From positions 2,604,001 to 2,668,000 of the forward strand of contig NZ_CP082273.1 of assembly GCF_019880385.1 (NCBI RefSeq): DNA of 64,000 nucleotides. Direction: 5' to 3'. This document shows positions 26,346-34,057 of the stretch, one piece after another. The position numbers were made by a program, and so were the translations under genes. The DNA is from Nocardioides coralli. Its GTDB lineage: Bacteria; Actinomycetota; Actinomycetes; Propionibacteriales; Nocardioidaceae. Below the pieces are notes generated by a model. It was not told the DNA's origin. It ran no database searches and saw nothing but the letters and a program-made list of their open reading frames with translations. Each line of letters opens with the position of its first letter. Within the stretch, counting starts at the first letter, position 1.

Positions 26346-28001
26346 CTAGTAGCGGATCACGATGACCGCCCGCCGGTTCTGAGCACGTCCCTCCTTGGTC
26401 GCGTTGCTGGCGACGGGGGCGTGCTCGCCGCGGCTCTCGAGCCGGAACCGAGGCCGTGTGCCCTGACCGCTGTCGAGGATGGCCCTCACGGCCTTGGCCC
26501 GATCGAGCCCCAGCCGCATGTTGTAGGCAGGGGTCCCCTGGTTGTCGGTGTGGCCCGTGATCCGGATCAGCTTCACGTGACGCAGGCGCTGGGCCACCCC
26601 GTTCAGGTAGCCGCGGTAGGGGTGCTCGACCTGTGAGGTCTTCGCGCCGAACATGACGGGGCTCAGGCTCACCGTGCGGGGAAGCAGCCGGATCCGGTCC
26701 TTCCGGGTGACCGGCTTCGACGAGCCGACGGCGCGCACCACACCGGTGACCTTGACGTCGACGCCGCCCAGGCGGTTCAGCAGGGCCTTGCCTCGTCGGT
26801 TGAGCGGGACCTTCACCACGCCGCGTCGGACGTCCGCCGACGCGAAGGAGCGAGCCTTCTTCCCGAGGACGACCCGTTCACCGTTCGAGCGGGTGGTCAG
26901 GACGATCTTGCACCTGGCGAGGTCGGCTCCCTTGGTCCGGCAGGTGGCGGGCACCTTGCCGGCGTTCCCCAGGACGGCCCGGGGGCGGGTCTTCACGGTT
27001 CCGACCGTGGGCTCGGCCGCGGGCGGCAGAACAGCCTCGTCCTCGGCGAGCACGTACTGGAACCGGAAGGTCCGCGACGCTCCGGCAGCCAGCGTCGGGG
27101 TGTCGACCCGCAGGTAGAAGGCGTCGTCGGCGAACTTCCTCTCACCCACCGGGGAGTCCGACGCGCAGCGAGAGACGCTGAATCCCGTGCAGAAGCCCAC
27201 GGACGACCCGGCGGCGGCGGTGCGCAGGTCGAGGTAGGAGCCGTCCGTCTGGTCGGCCGAGACGATGCTGCGGGCATCGCCCGCGGCCTTCTGCGCCACG
27301 ACCGTGTTCCACGTGGCGTACCACGCCGCACCATCCGCGGCACCGTCGCCGTCGGTGTCACAGACGGGCTCCGTGCGCATGGCGCAGTTGTCGGGGTCCA
27401 CGGTGCGCAGGTACCGGACGTTGTTGAGGACGTCGCCGGTGGTGTTGGTGAGGGTCACGTCGACGTTGAGGAGCCGGGAACCGGCAGGGATCGTGACGAC
27501 CTGGGTGAGGTGGATCCCGTCGACCGGGGCGTCCGCCTCCCACGTGCCCGAGGCCCCACCTGGACCAGTCTCAGGGGAAGCGTGGGCGCCAGGGACACCC
27601 GTGACTGAGGAGGAGTTCTCCCGCCAGGGGCCGTCGCCGACCGCGAGCGCCCACGCCTCCCAGGGGATGCCGGGGGTGAAGAAGTCGCCGTCGTCCGTGC
27701 CGACTCCCCACCCGTCCTTGTCGCGGTCTGCCCGAAAACCGAGCACCTGGCGGCTTCCGGTCGTCAGGGGGTGGTAGCCGGCCGGTGCGTCGGTGTCGGA
27801 TCCGAAGGACCCGTTCGGGCGTGAGCCCAGCTCGATGTAGCCGTTGGACATGAACGCGTTGCCGGCCACGATCTGCGAGTCGGGGGCCGGCGCCGCCGAG
27901 GCTGCTGTCGGCACCATGACACCGGCTACGCCGACGCAGAGGCCGGTGAGTGAGAGGAGGACAGGTCGAAGGCGCGCTCGTGGCGCTGTAGTGAGGGGCA
28001 C
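26346..28001 (-). CDS. Secreted OmpA-family cell-wall-binding protein
   Basis: A 551-residue exported protein. Signal peptide about residues 1-37 ('LLSLTGLCVGVAGVMVPTAA', cleavage near ASAAP). The central part (about 40-330) is a beta-rich domain I do not recognise, with 'NVDVTLTNTTGDVLNNVRYL' and paired Cys. A basic region follows ('GVVKVPLNRRGKALLNRLGG'). The C-terminus (about 430-551) is an OmpA-like peptidoglycan-binding domain: 'ITGHTDNQGTPAYNMRLGLD', 'RAKAVRAIL', 'KEGRAQNRRAVIVI', including the Asp and Arg that bind diaminopimelate in this family. Sole gene inside the tRNA-Lys direct repeats. Confidence 0.9.
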   Translation of the reverse strand: MPLTTAPRARLRPVLLSLTGLCVGVAGVMVPTAASAAPAPDSQIVAGNAFMSNGYIELGSRPNGSFGSDTDAPAGYHPLTTGSRQVLGFRADRDKDGWGVGTDDGDFFTPGIPWEAWALAVGDGPWRENSSSVTGVPGAHASPETGPGGASGTWEADAPVDGIHLTQVVTIPAGSRLLNVDVTLTNTTGDVLNNVRYLRTVDPDNCAMRTEPVCDTDGDGAADGAAWYATWNTVVAQKAAGDARSIVSADQTDGSYLDLRTAAAGSSVGFCTGFSVSRCASDSPVGERKFADDAFYLRVDTPTLAAGASRTFRFQYVLAEDEAVLPPAAEPTVGTVKTRPRAVLGNAGKVPATCRTKGADLARCKIVLTTRSNGERVVLGKKARSFASADVRRGVVKVPLNRRGKALLNRLGGVDVKVTGVVRAVGSSKPVTRKDRIRLLPRTVSLSPVMFGAKTSQVEHPYRGYLNGVAQRLRHVKLIRITGHTDNQGTPAYNMRLGLDRAKAVRAILDSGQGTRPRFRLESRGEHAPVASNATKEGRAQNRRAVIVIRY

Positions 28002-28104
28002 GCGCGGAACGTAACAGCGGGACGAGCCGCGGGAAGGGGAAACGCGCTAACAGGGGTGGAAAGGGCTCTGAACTGCAGAGCAACAGGGCAACCTGCCGCG
28101 CCCC

Positions 28105-28187
28105 GGTCCGGGGTTCGAGTCCCTGATGGCGTACCGAGCAGGTCAGAGGCCCACGTCGGAGAGATCCGGGGTGGGCCTCTTCTCGTT
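28105..28187 (+). repeat. Direct repeat copy 2: tRNA-Lys 3' fragment plus terminator
   Basis: An 83-nt near-copy of 26092-26181. It contains the tRNA T-arm and 3' acceptor strand (ATGGCGT at 28126-28132) but no matching 5' acceptor half upstream, so it is a tRNA 3' fragment, not a second tRNA. Just upstream are unrelated small hairpins (GCTCTG-AACTG-CAGAGC). The terminator stem is at 28145-28154/28171-28180. The repeat also encodes, on the other strand, the last roughly 14 codons of the RsbP-like phosphatase. Confidence 0.9.
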
Positions 28188-29456
28188 CAGGGGACCGCTT
28201 CTCGGCCCCACCATCCGCAGCGGCGACGCCCCGCCCGCCGGCGCCTCACGATCGGCCGGGACCGCGAGCGCGATGGTGGCGATGTCGTCGCGTGGGACAC
28301 CGTCCTGGAACGCCAGGGCGTCGCCCACCACCCGGTCGACCAGGGCGTTCACGTCCTGCGCACCCGCCCAGGCCGACGAGAGCGAGCTCAGCAGCCCCTC
28401 CTCCCCGTAGAAGGCGCCTGGCCGACGAGCCTCGATCGTGCCGTCCGTGTAGAGGACCAGCGCGTCACCCGGCCCCAGCACCGTCTCGACCTCGCCGAAT
28501 AGGGGCTCGCCGACGTCCGCGCCGACGAGGTACCCCTCGGCACCCCAGCTCTCCCACGCGCCGCCTCGCCGCCGGAGCATCGGCGGGGGATGTCCGCCGG
28601 TGGTGTGCACGACCCGCCAGCCCTCCGCGACGCGCCGCAGGCGCAGCAGCGCCAGCGTGCAGAACCGCTCCGTCTCGTGGGCGCTCAGGGCCAGGTCGAG
28701 GTCGCGGAGCACCGCCGCCGGCCGGTCGTGCAGGACACAGAGGTCGCGGACGGTGTGGCGCACGAACGCCGTTACGAGCGCGGCGTCGACGCCCTTGCCT
28801 CGCACGTCGCCGATCACCACGGCCCAGTCGCCGGCCGCCATGGGGAAGACATCGTAGAAGTCCCCGCCGACGACCGTGCCGGCCGGGTGGTAGGCGGTGG
28901 CCACCTCCAGGTCGGGGATCGCCGGTGGCCTGGGCGGGATCAGGGAGCGTTGGAGCGCCTGGGACAGCTCTCGCGCGTGACGCTCGTGGTCCTCGGCCAC
29001 CTCCTTCGCGCGCAGCAGCTCGCGTTCGTACCGGCGTCGTTCGGTGGCGTCGAACACCGCGATCCGGACCACTCTCACGTGCCCCTCGGGGTCGGCGGCC
29101 ATCGTGGCGTTGAGGAGAACTGGCAACCGCCCGCCGTCCTTGCGCACCAGGTCGAGGGCGATCTCGCGCACCTGGCCCTGCATCCGCAGGGACGGGGCAT
29201 AGTGCGTCTCGTGGTAGATCCGCCCGCCGGGGGTCAACAGGTCGATGAGTGACATCGACCCCACCAGCTCGGCCGCGTCGTAGCCCACCCACGACCGGAA
29301 CGTGCTGTTGCACTTGACGATCAGCCCGTCCGGGGTGGTCGAGAGGAAGCCGCAGGGCGCGCGCTCGTAGAGCTGCACCGGGTCGTCGAAGACCAGGGCG
29401 TCGAGGAACGCCTCGCGGGCCGAACCCGTTCGTGGCTCACTCGGGTTGAAGATCAT
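28143..29456 (-). CDS. PAS-SpoIIE/PP2C phosphatase, RsbP-like
   Basis: A 437-residue cytoplasmic protein: PAS domain about residues 22-140 ('RAPCGFLSTTPDGLIVKCNS', then 'VRVVRIAVFDATERRRYERE'), a coiled-coil linker (about 140-175), and a SpoIIE-type PP2C phosphatase ('VVGGDFYDVFPMAAGDWAVV', 'IGDVRGKGVDAALVTAF', 'LYTDGTIEARRPG', 'RDDIATIALAVP') with the metal-binding Asp residues present. With the RsbQ-like hydrolase encoded 11 nt upstream this matches the B. subtilis RsbQ-RsbP energy-stress module that dephosphorylates an anti-anti-sigma factor. ATG at 29456 was chosen because upstream extension overlaps the hydrolase gene. The C-terminal 14 residues come from the tRNA-Lys repeat. Confidence 0.9.
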   Translation of the reverse strand: MIFNPSEPRTGSAREAFLDALVFDDPVQLYERAPCGFLSTTPDGLIVKCNSTFRSWVGYDAAELVGSMSLIDLLTPGGRIYHETHYAPSLRMQGQVREIALDLVRKDGGRLPVLLNATMAADPEGHVRVVRIAVFDATERRRYERELLRAKEVAEDHERHARELSQALQRSLIPPRPPAIPDLEVATAYHPAGTVVGGDFYDVFPMAAGDWAVVIGDVRGKGVDAALVTAFVRHTVRDLCVLHDRPAAVLRDLDLALSAHETERFCTLALLRLRRVAEGWRVVHTTGGHPPPMLRRRGGAWESWGAEGYLVGADVGEPLFGEVETVLGPGDALVLYTDGTIEARRPGAFYGEEGLLSSLSSAWAGAQDVNALVDRVVGDALAFQDGVPRDDIATIALAVPADREAPAGGASPLRMVGPRSGPLNEKRPTPDLSDVGL

Positions 29457-29467
29457 GCTGGCCACCG

Positions 29468-30283
29468 TCAGGCCGGCTGAGGGGTTCGCCCTCGCAGGAA
29501 CGGTGCGATGGCGGCGATCGTCGGCTCCGGGGCACTCAGGTGGGGGCAGTGGCCCGTGGCATCGAGCATCACGAGCCGGGCGTCGGGCATCTCCGCGACC
29601 ACGTACTCGCCGACCTCGACGGGGGCGATCACGTCCTCGGTGCACTGGAGTGCGAGCGTGGGTGTGGTGACCTCGCGCAGCACGTCGCGGACGTCGGAGA
29701 GGAAGGTGACCCGGGCGAAGCTGCGCGCCACCTCGGGGTTCATGCGGCAGAAGCTCTCGGTCAGCTCGGCTCCGAGCTCGGGCCGGTCACCGTTGCCCAT
29801 GATGACCGGAGCCATCGTCGCCGACCAGCCGAGGTAGTTGGCGTCGAGGGACTCGAGGAGCTCGTGGATGTCGGACTCGGCGAACCCGCCGCGGTAACCC
29901 TCGTCGTCGACGTAGCAGGGCGAGGGACCGATCATGACCAGCTTGTCGAACAGCTGCGGAGCCCGGCGGGCGGCAAGGGCTCCGATCATCGCGGTGACGG
30001 AGTGCCCGACGAACGCCACCGGCGCGAGGTCGAGCGCCTCGACGATCTCGAGGACGTCGTCGGCGTAGCCCTCGAGGTCGCTGTGCCGTACGGCGTCGTA
30101 GGCCTGGGGTGCTGATCCCCCGGTGCCCGGCATGTCGTAGAGCACGACCCGGAAGTCCCGCTCGAACTCGGGCGCGACGAACCGCCACATGTGCTGGTCG
30201 CACCCGAAACCGTGCCCGAAGACCAGGGGCGGTGCGTCCTCGGGCCCAGAGAGGACGACGTTGAACTTGGCGAACACGTCCAC
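29468..30283 (-). CDS. Alpha/beta hydrolase, RsbQ-like energy-stress activator
   Basis: A 271-residue alpha/beta hydrolase with the RsbQ/D14-type signature 'GHGFGCDQHMWRFVAPEFER' and catalytic triad Ser95 (GHSVT), Asp217 (CTEDVIAP) and His245 (ATGHCPHLS). In B. subtilis RsbQ binds or hydrolyses an unidentified small hydrophobic molecule and is required for RsbP activity. The adjacent RsbP-like phosphatase supports the same role here. ATG start. Confidence 0.91.
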   Translation of the reverse strand: MDVFAKFNVVLSGPEDAPPLVFGHGFGCDQHMWRFVAPEFERDFRVVLYDMPGTGGSAPQAYDAVRHSDLEGYADDVLEIVEALDLAPVAFVGHSVTAMIGALAARRAPQLFDKLVMIGPSPCYVDDEGYRGGFAESDIHELLESLDANYLGWSATMAPVIMGNGDRPELGAELTESFCRMNPEVARSFARVTFLSDVRDVLREVTTPTLALQCTEDVIAPVEVGEYVVAEMPDARLVMLDATGHCPHLSAPEPTIAAIAPFLRGRTPQPA

Positions 30284-30426
30284 CCGCCGACCTTAGTGCG
30301 CACAGAGCGATGGCGGGTGGGAAAGGGCTCGGACCTCATTCGAATGGGTGACGTCCGCACCCGCGGGGCCACTGGTCTAGCTCACCTGCTCCTTCCTGGG
30401 CGGGGGTGTCAACCTGATGCTCCGGT

Positions 30427-31020
30427 GTGGGACTCCCGCACGTGACATCGCAACGCCCGGAGGCTGCTGTGGAGCAGATCCTCGGAAGCGGGTCCCCGTC
30501 GGCAGCTGCCGGCGGGGCGGACGAGGTCGCCGAGGCAGCGATCGAGGTGCTGTTCCACCGGCACCACGCGGCGCTGCTCCGGGCCGCGTTCGCCGTTCTC
30601 GGCTCCCGCGAGGGGGCCGAGGACGCCGTGCAGGACGCGTTCGTGTCGCTGTACCGCCACTGGGGTCGCCTGCGCGACCCGGCTGCCGCCGAGGCCTACC
30701 TGCGGTCCGCCGTCCTCAACCGGTGTCGCTCGGGCATCCGGTCTCGCATCCGTGACCGATCGATGACGGCTGCGGTCGGGGTGCCGCTGCACGTCGTCGA
30801 CACCGCCGAGACCGCCCAACGACACCACGACGTTGCCCTCGTGGGACCGGCCCTGCGCCGGCTCCCCAGACGGCAGCGTGAGGTCGTGGTCTGCCGGTAC
30901 CTCCTCGAGCTCAGCGTGGCGGAGACCGCGGAGACCCTCGGCATCTCGGACGGCGCCGTCAAGCGGCACACGCACCGAGGCCTCCATGCCCTGCACACCG
31001 CCCTGGAGGTGACCCGATGA
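30427..31020 (+). CDS. ECF/SigE-type RNA polymerase sigma factor
   Basis: A 197-residue sigma factor: region 2 'LFHRHHAALLRAAFAVLGSR' and 'EDAVQDAFVSLYRHWGRL', and region 4 'LRRLPRRQREVVVCRYLLEL' and 'AETLGISDGAVKRHTHRGL'. The segment 'YLRSAVLNRCRS' is characteristic of SigE-like actinobacterial ECF factors. Start is uncertain among GTG 30427 and GTG 30442. The stop overlaps the next gene as ATGA. Divergent from the RsbQ/RsbP pair across 143 nt in which I see no clear promoter match. Confidence 0.9.
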   Translation: MGLPHVTSQRPEAAVEQILGSGSPSAAAGGADEVAEAAIEVLFHRHHAALLRAAFAVLGSREGAEDAVQDAFVSLYRHWGRLRDPAAAEAYLRSAVLNRCRSGIRSRIRDRSMTAAVGVPLHVVDTAETAQRHHDVALVGPALRRLPRRQREVVVCRYLLELSVAETAETLGISDGAVKRHTHRGLHALHTALEVTR

Positions 31021-32069
31021 ACCCGGTCGAGGAACAGCGGGTCGTCTCGGCCCTCCAGGCACTGACCGGAGGTCTCGTCGTGACCCAGGAAGACACCATC
31101 AAGTCCTACGAACAGGTGACGTCGCGGCTGCAGCCGCCGTCTCCCCGTCGCCGCATCGCCGCGGCTGCCCTCGTGGCGGCAGCCGCCATCGTCGCTGTCG
31201 TCGTCGTCCGCGACGTCGTCGCCGACGACACCGCCGCGCCGCCCCCGGCGGACAGCCGGGAGTCCACCCCCGCCGACGCGCTCCGGGCGGCCCTGACGCC
31301 GGATGTCTTCAGCCAGTCCGACGATCAGTTCCTCCGCGGCACGACCCCGGCGAACGCCGACCTCGAGGGCCTCTGGATGAGCCGCGAGCCCCACGGCGGT
31401 TTCGCGCTGCTCATGGACGCGGAGGGCAACTACGTCGGACCGTCGCCGAGCGACCGGCTGCTGGCCGGCACCTACTCGCTGAAGGGCGAAACCCTCACGT
31501 GGCACATGGCCGACGACGGCGGGTGCGCCCGCCACAACAGCCTGGTCCACCACACCTCACCGTGGCTCGCCGCCATCGCCGAGGACGGGTCCCTGAGGCT
31601 GCGCTACGCGAACGTGGGTACCTCGACCTGCTCCGTCGGCGACGAGCACGAGGTGTGGGACCGGCTCGGGCCCGGGGCCACGCCGCTCGGCGACTTCCTC
31701 AGGGACTCGATCCCCGCTCTCGAGTGGCGACAGTCGACCGCCCTGCCGCCACGGGGACTGATGTACTCCCCGGAGACCGGGCGGATGGTCGAGGTGCTCG
31801 CCCGCGGGCGCTACCGGCACTACGACAGCACGCTGGCACTCGACCCGGCCGAGGCAACCGACGTCGGCCGCCTCGACGGTTCGCGGGACCGGGTCGACGT
31901 CACGTGCCGCGGCGGTGGCACGTCGGGCACGCTCGAGCAGGCCGTCATCCCGGCCGTCGCCGACATCACCCCGCCCTTGACCGCCTACCGGTTCACGCCC
32001 GAGGGAGGTGGATGCGCCGACGGCATCGGCGCGGCCACCGTCTGGGTGGTGCTGGCCACCTACATCTGA
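31017..32069 (+). CDS. Membrane protein coupled to ECF sigma factor
   Basis: A 350-residue protein with a short cytoplasmic N-terminus (1-46), one transmembrane helix (about 47-68, 'RIAAAALVAAAAIVAVVVVR') and a large extracytoplasmic domain with several Cys ('DDGGCARHNSLVHH', 'TSTCSVGDEHEVW', 'VTCRGGG', 'EGGGCADG'). No anti-sigma zinc motif. Operon with the preceding sigma factor suggests an anti-sigma or sensor role; the extracellular domain is not a family I recognise. Confidence 0.65.
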   Translation: MNPVEEQRVVSALQALTGGLVVTQEDTIKSYEQVTSRLQPPSPRRRIAAAALVAAAAIVAVVVVRDVVADDTAAPPPADSRESTPADALRAALTPDVFSQSDDQFLRGTTPANADLEGLWMSREPHGGFALLMDAEGNYVGPSPSDRLLAGTYSLKGETLTWHMADDGGCARHNSLVHHTSPWLAAIAEDGSLRLRYANVGTSTCSVGDEHEVWDRLGPGATPLGDFLRDSIPALEWRQSTALPPRGLMYSPETGRMVEVLARGRYRHYDSTLALDPAEATDVGRLDGSRDRVDVTCRGGGTSGTLEQAVIPAVADITPPLTAYRFTPEGGGCADGIGAATVWVVLATYI

Positions 32070-32086
32070 CGACACGGCAGGCGCAG

Positions 32087-32139
32087 CGCGGCCTCCCGTC
32101 CTCTACCCCACCGTGCGGGCGAAAGGGCGGGAGGCCGCG
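32087..32139 (+). terminator. Hairpin after sigma/membrane-protein operon
   Basis: A 12-bp perfect stem CGCGGCCTCCCG / CGGGAGGCCGCG with a 29-nt loop, followed by 'AAACATA', 17 nt after the stop codon. Confidence 0.7.
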
Positions 32140-32229
32140 AAACATACCCACAATTGGGCGCAGCGGAGGGTGTCGTCCGCGCAGTAGGTTCAGCTATCGC
32201 ATGGGGCAGGCCATACGGGGGATGAGCCG

Positions 32230-33834
32230 ATGCACCGCAGGAGCGCCCTGACTCTCTCGGTTCTCGCCGCGCTGGCGCTCGGGCCGCTCGCCACCGGCGC
32301 GGCCCACGGCAACCGCCCGCCCCGCGACCCGGCGCCCACCTCCTCCACCGGCGGGCATCACCACCACGCCCATGCCGCTCACCGGGCCGCCCCGACCGCG
32401 TCGGCGCCGCGGGCGATGCCGGTGCCGTCCGGGGGCTCCTGGGCGCCGGGCATCAAGCTCGAGCGGGTCGTCCACGCCTTCGACCTCCCGGGGACCGACG
32501 ACGAGCTGCTGCTGTGTGCTGGATCCGGCAACAGCCCGCAGTGGGCGGCCCAGCGCAAGTTCCTCTGCTACCGCTACGACCGCGAGGCGGGGACCTACAG
32601 CACCATCCAGACCCCCAACGACTGGTTCTGCAACGCGGCCGTCCACATGCACGACGGGCAGATCCTCGTCGCCAGCGGGACCGCGATCGACGGCTACCCC
32701 AAGACCAACGGCGGGAAGTGGGGCGGTGCGGCCGAGAGCTACACCTACGCCCCCGTGACCGGCTCGATCACCCGGATCGGTGACGTGCTGCCCGCCTGGT
32801 ACCCGGGGCTCCTCGAGGACCAGACCGGCGGCATCTACAAGCACGGGGGCAACCACGACGGGAGGGCCCTCACCGAGTGGGAGTACCTCCCCCGGGGCGC
32901 CACGACCTGGCAGCGGGTGCCGTGGCAGTGGCGAACCCGCTTCTACTCCGACATCCGCCTCATCGGCGACGACCTTGCCGCCTACACCGGCGCGAGCAGC
33001 TGGCCGAGCGCCGACCGTCCGGCCTCGATCCTCGACCTGACCACCGGCAGCCGGGTGACCACCCCCGGGCTCCGCCAGCCGACGCGGCGCAAGGCCGCCG
33101 CCTCGATCCTGCTGTTCCCGGCGCAGGATCAGAAGGTGGTCGTCATCGGCGGCGGCACCAACAGCGGCCCGGCCATCCGCGACGTGGACCTGATCGACTA
33201 CAGCGTCTGGCCCACACAGGTGCCCCGCTTCACTCCGCGGGCACCGCTACCGCAGGGGATGATGCTGGTCCTGGCCACGCTGCTGCCCAACGGTCAGCTC
33301 TTCGCGACCGGCGGGAACACCGTGTGGCGCGGCGGATCCGTGCGCTGGGCCGCCATCTACGACCAGGACGCCGACGTCTGGCGCGAGGTGGCGGCACCCA
33401 GGGTGGACCGCAACTACCACTCCACGCTCATGACCGACCTCGACGGTCGGGTCTCGACCTACGGCGGCGACCCCAAGGGCAACTTCTTCGAAGACGACGA
33501 GGAGATCTACTCCCCCTGGTACGTGTCCGAACCACGACCCTCGATCAGCAGCCACCCCGGGCACATGACCCACGGCGGGTCCTACGTCGTCGACGTCGAC
33601 CTGCCGCCCGGCACGACCCTCGGCTACTTCACGCTCGACCGCGCGCGGGCGGACACGCATCTCTACGTGCCGAACCAGTCGATGCCGGAGCTGCCCTTCA
33701 CCGTGGACGGGTCGGGGCAGGTGACCGTGACCGTGCCGGACGACCCGGCGTTGCTGCCGCCCGGGTACTACAAGCTGGCGGCCAACACGACCGGGGCCGT
33801 CCCGTCCCGGCAGGTGTGGGTCCACATCGACTGA
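32230..33834 (+). CDS. Secreted radical-copper oxidase, galactose oxidase/GlxA-like
   Basis: A 534-residue exported protein: signal peptide (1-25), His-rich stretch GGHHHHAHAAH (41-51), seven-bladed Kelch-type propeller, and a C-terminal early-set (DUF1929) domain. All galactose-oxidase active-site residues have counterparts: Cys134 (WFCNAA) and Tyr191 (AWYPGL) for the thioether cofactor, axial Tyr396 and ligand His397 (RNYHST), and His477 (ADTHLYVPNQ). It should oxidise primary alcohols to aldehydes with H2O2 release; in Streptomyces, GlxA works with CslA on hyphal-tip glycan, but no cslA-like gene is next to this one. Substrate unknown. Confidence 0.9.
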   Translation: MHRRSALTLSVLAALALGPLATGAAHGNRPPRDPAPTSSTGGHHHHAHAAHRAAPTASAPRAMPVPSGGSWAPGIKLERVVHAFDLPGTDDELLLCAGSGNSPQWAAQRKFLCYRYDREAGTYSTIQTPNDWFCNAAVHMHDGQILVASGTAIDGYPKTNGGKWGGAAESYTYAPVTGSITRIGDVLPAWYPGLLEDQTGGIYKHGGNHDGRALTEWEYLPRGATTWQRVPWQWRTRFYSDIRLIGDDLAAYTGASSWPSADRPASILDLTTGSRVTTPGLRQPTRRKAAASILLFPAQDQKVVVIGGGTNSGPAIRDVDLIDYSVWPTQVPRFTPRAPLPQGMMLVLATLLPNGQLFATGGNTVWRGGSVRWAAIYDQDADVWREVAAPRVDRNYHSTLMTDLDGRVSTYGGDPKGNFFEDDEEIYSPWYVSEPRPSISSHPGHMTHGGSYVVDVDLPPGTTLGYFTLDRARADTHLYVPNQSMPELPFTVDGSGQVTVTVPDDPALLPPGYYKLAANTTGAVPSRQVWVHID

Positions 33835-33986
33835 GGGACTGAGGGGCCCCGGACGCCCGTGGCTGGCTGCTCAACCGGCTCACACACGCACAATCGTCGA
33901 CGAGATCCACCGTTCGGTAACAAAGGCCCAACATCTGGCGGATCCGGATGACGAAGCCCGGACGCATCAGGCAGGATTCCTGTCAG

Positions 33987-34016
33987 CCCCGCAGGTGACC
34001 CGAGACGCCTGCGGGG
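33987..34016 (+). terminator. Rho-independent-type terminator
   Basis: A 9-bp perfect stem CCCCGCAGG / CCTGCGGGG with 12-nt loop, followed by 'TCTTTACA'. It lies 150 nt after the oxidase stop. The intervening 33835-33986 shows no gene or other feature I can name; a small RNA ending at this terminator cannot be excluded. Confidence 0.75.
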
Positions 34017-34057
34017 TCTTTACATGTCCGGGCCCTGTCCGCCCCTCGGTCCGGGCG

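Noticed and set aside
28046..28133. A possible second tRNA gene at repeat copy 2
   Set aside because: The T-arm and 3' acceptor strand are present, but no CGCCAT-like 5' acceptor half exists upstream, and the hairpins there do not form a D-arm/anticodon-arm pair of normal size. It is a 3' fragment.
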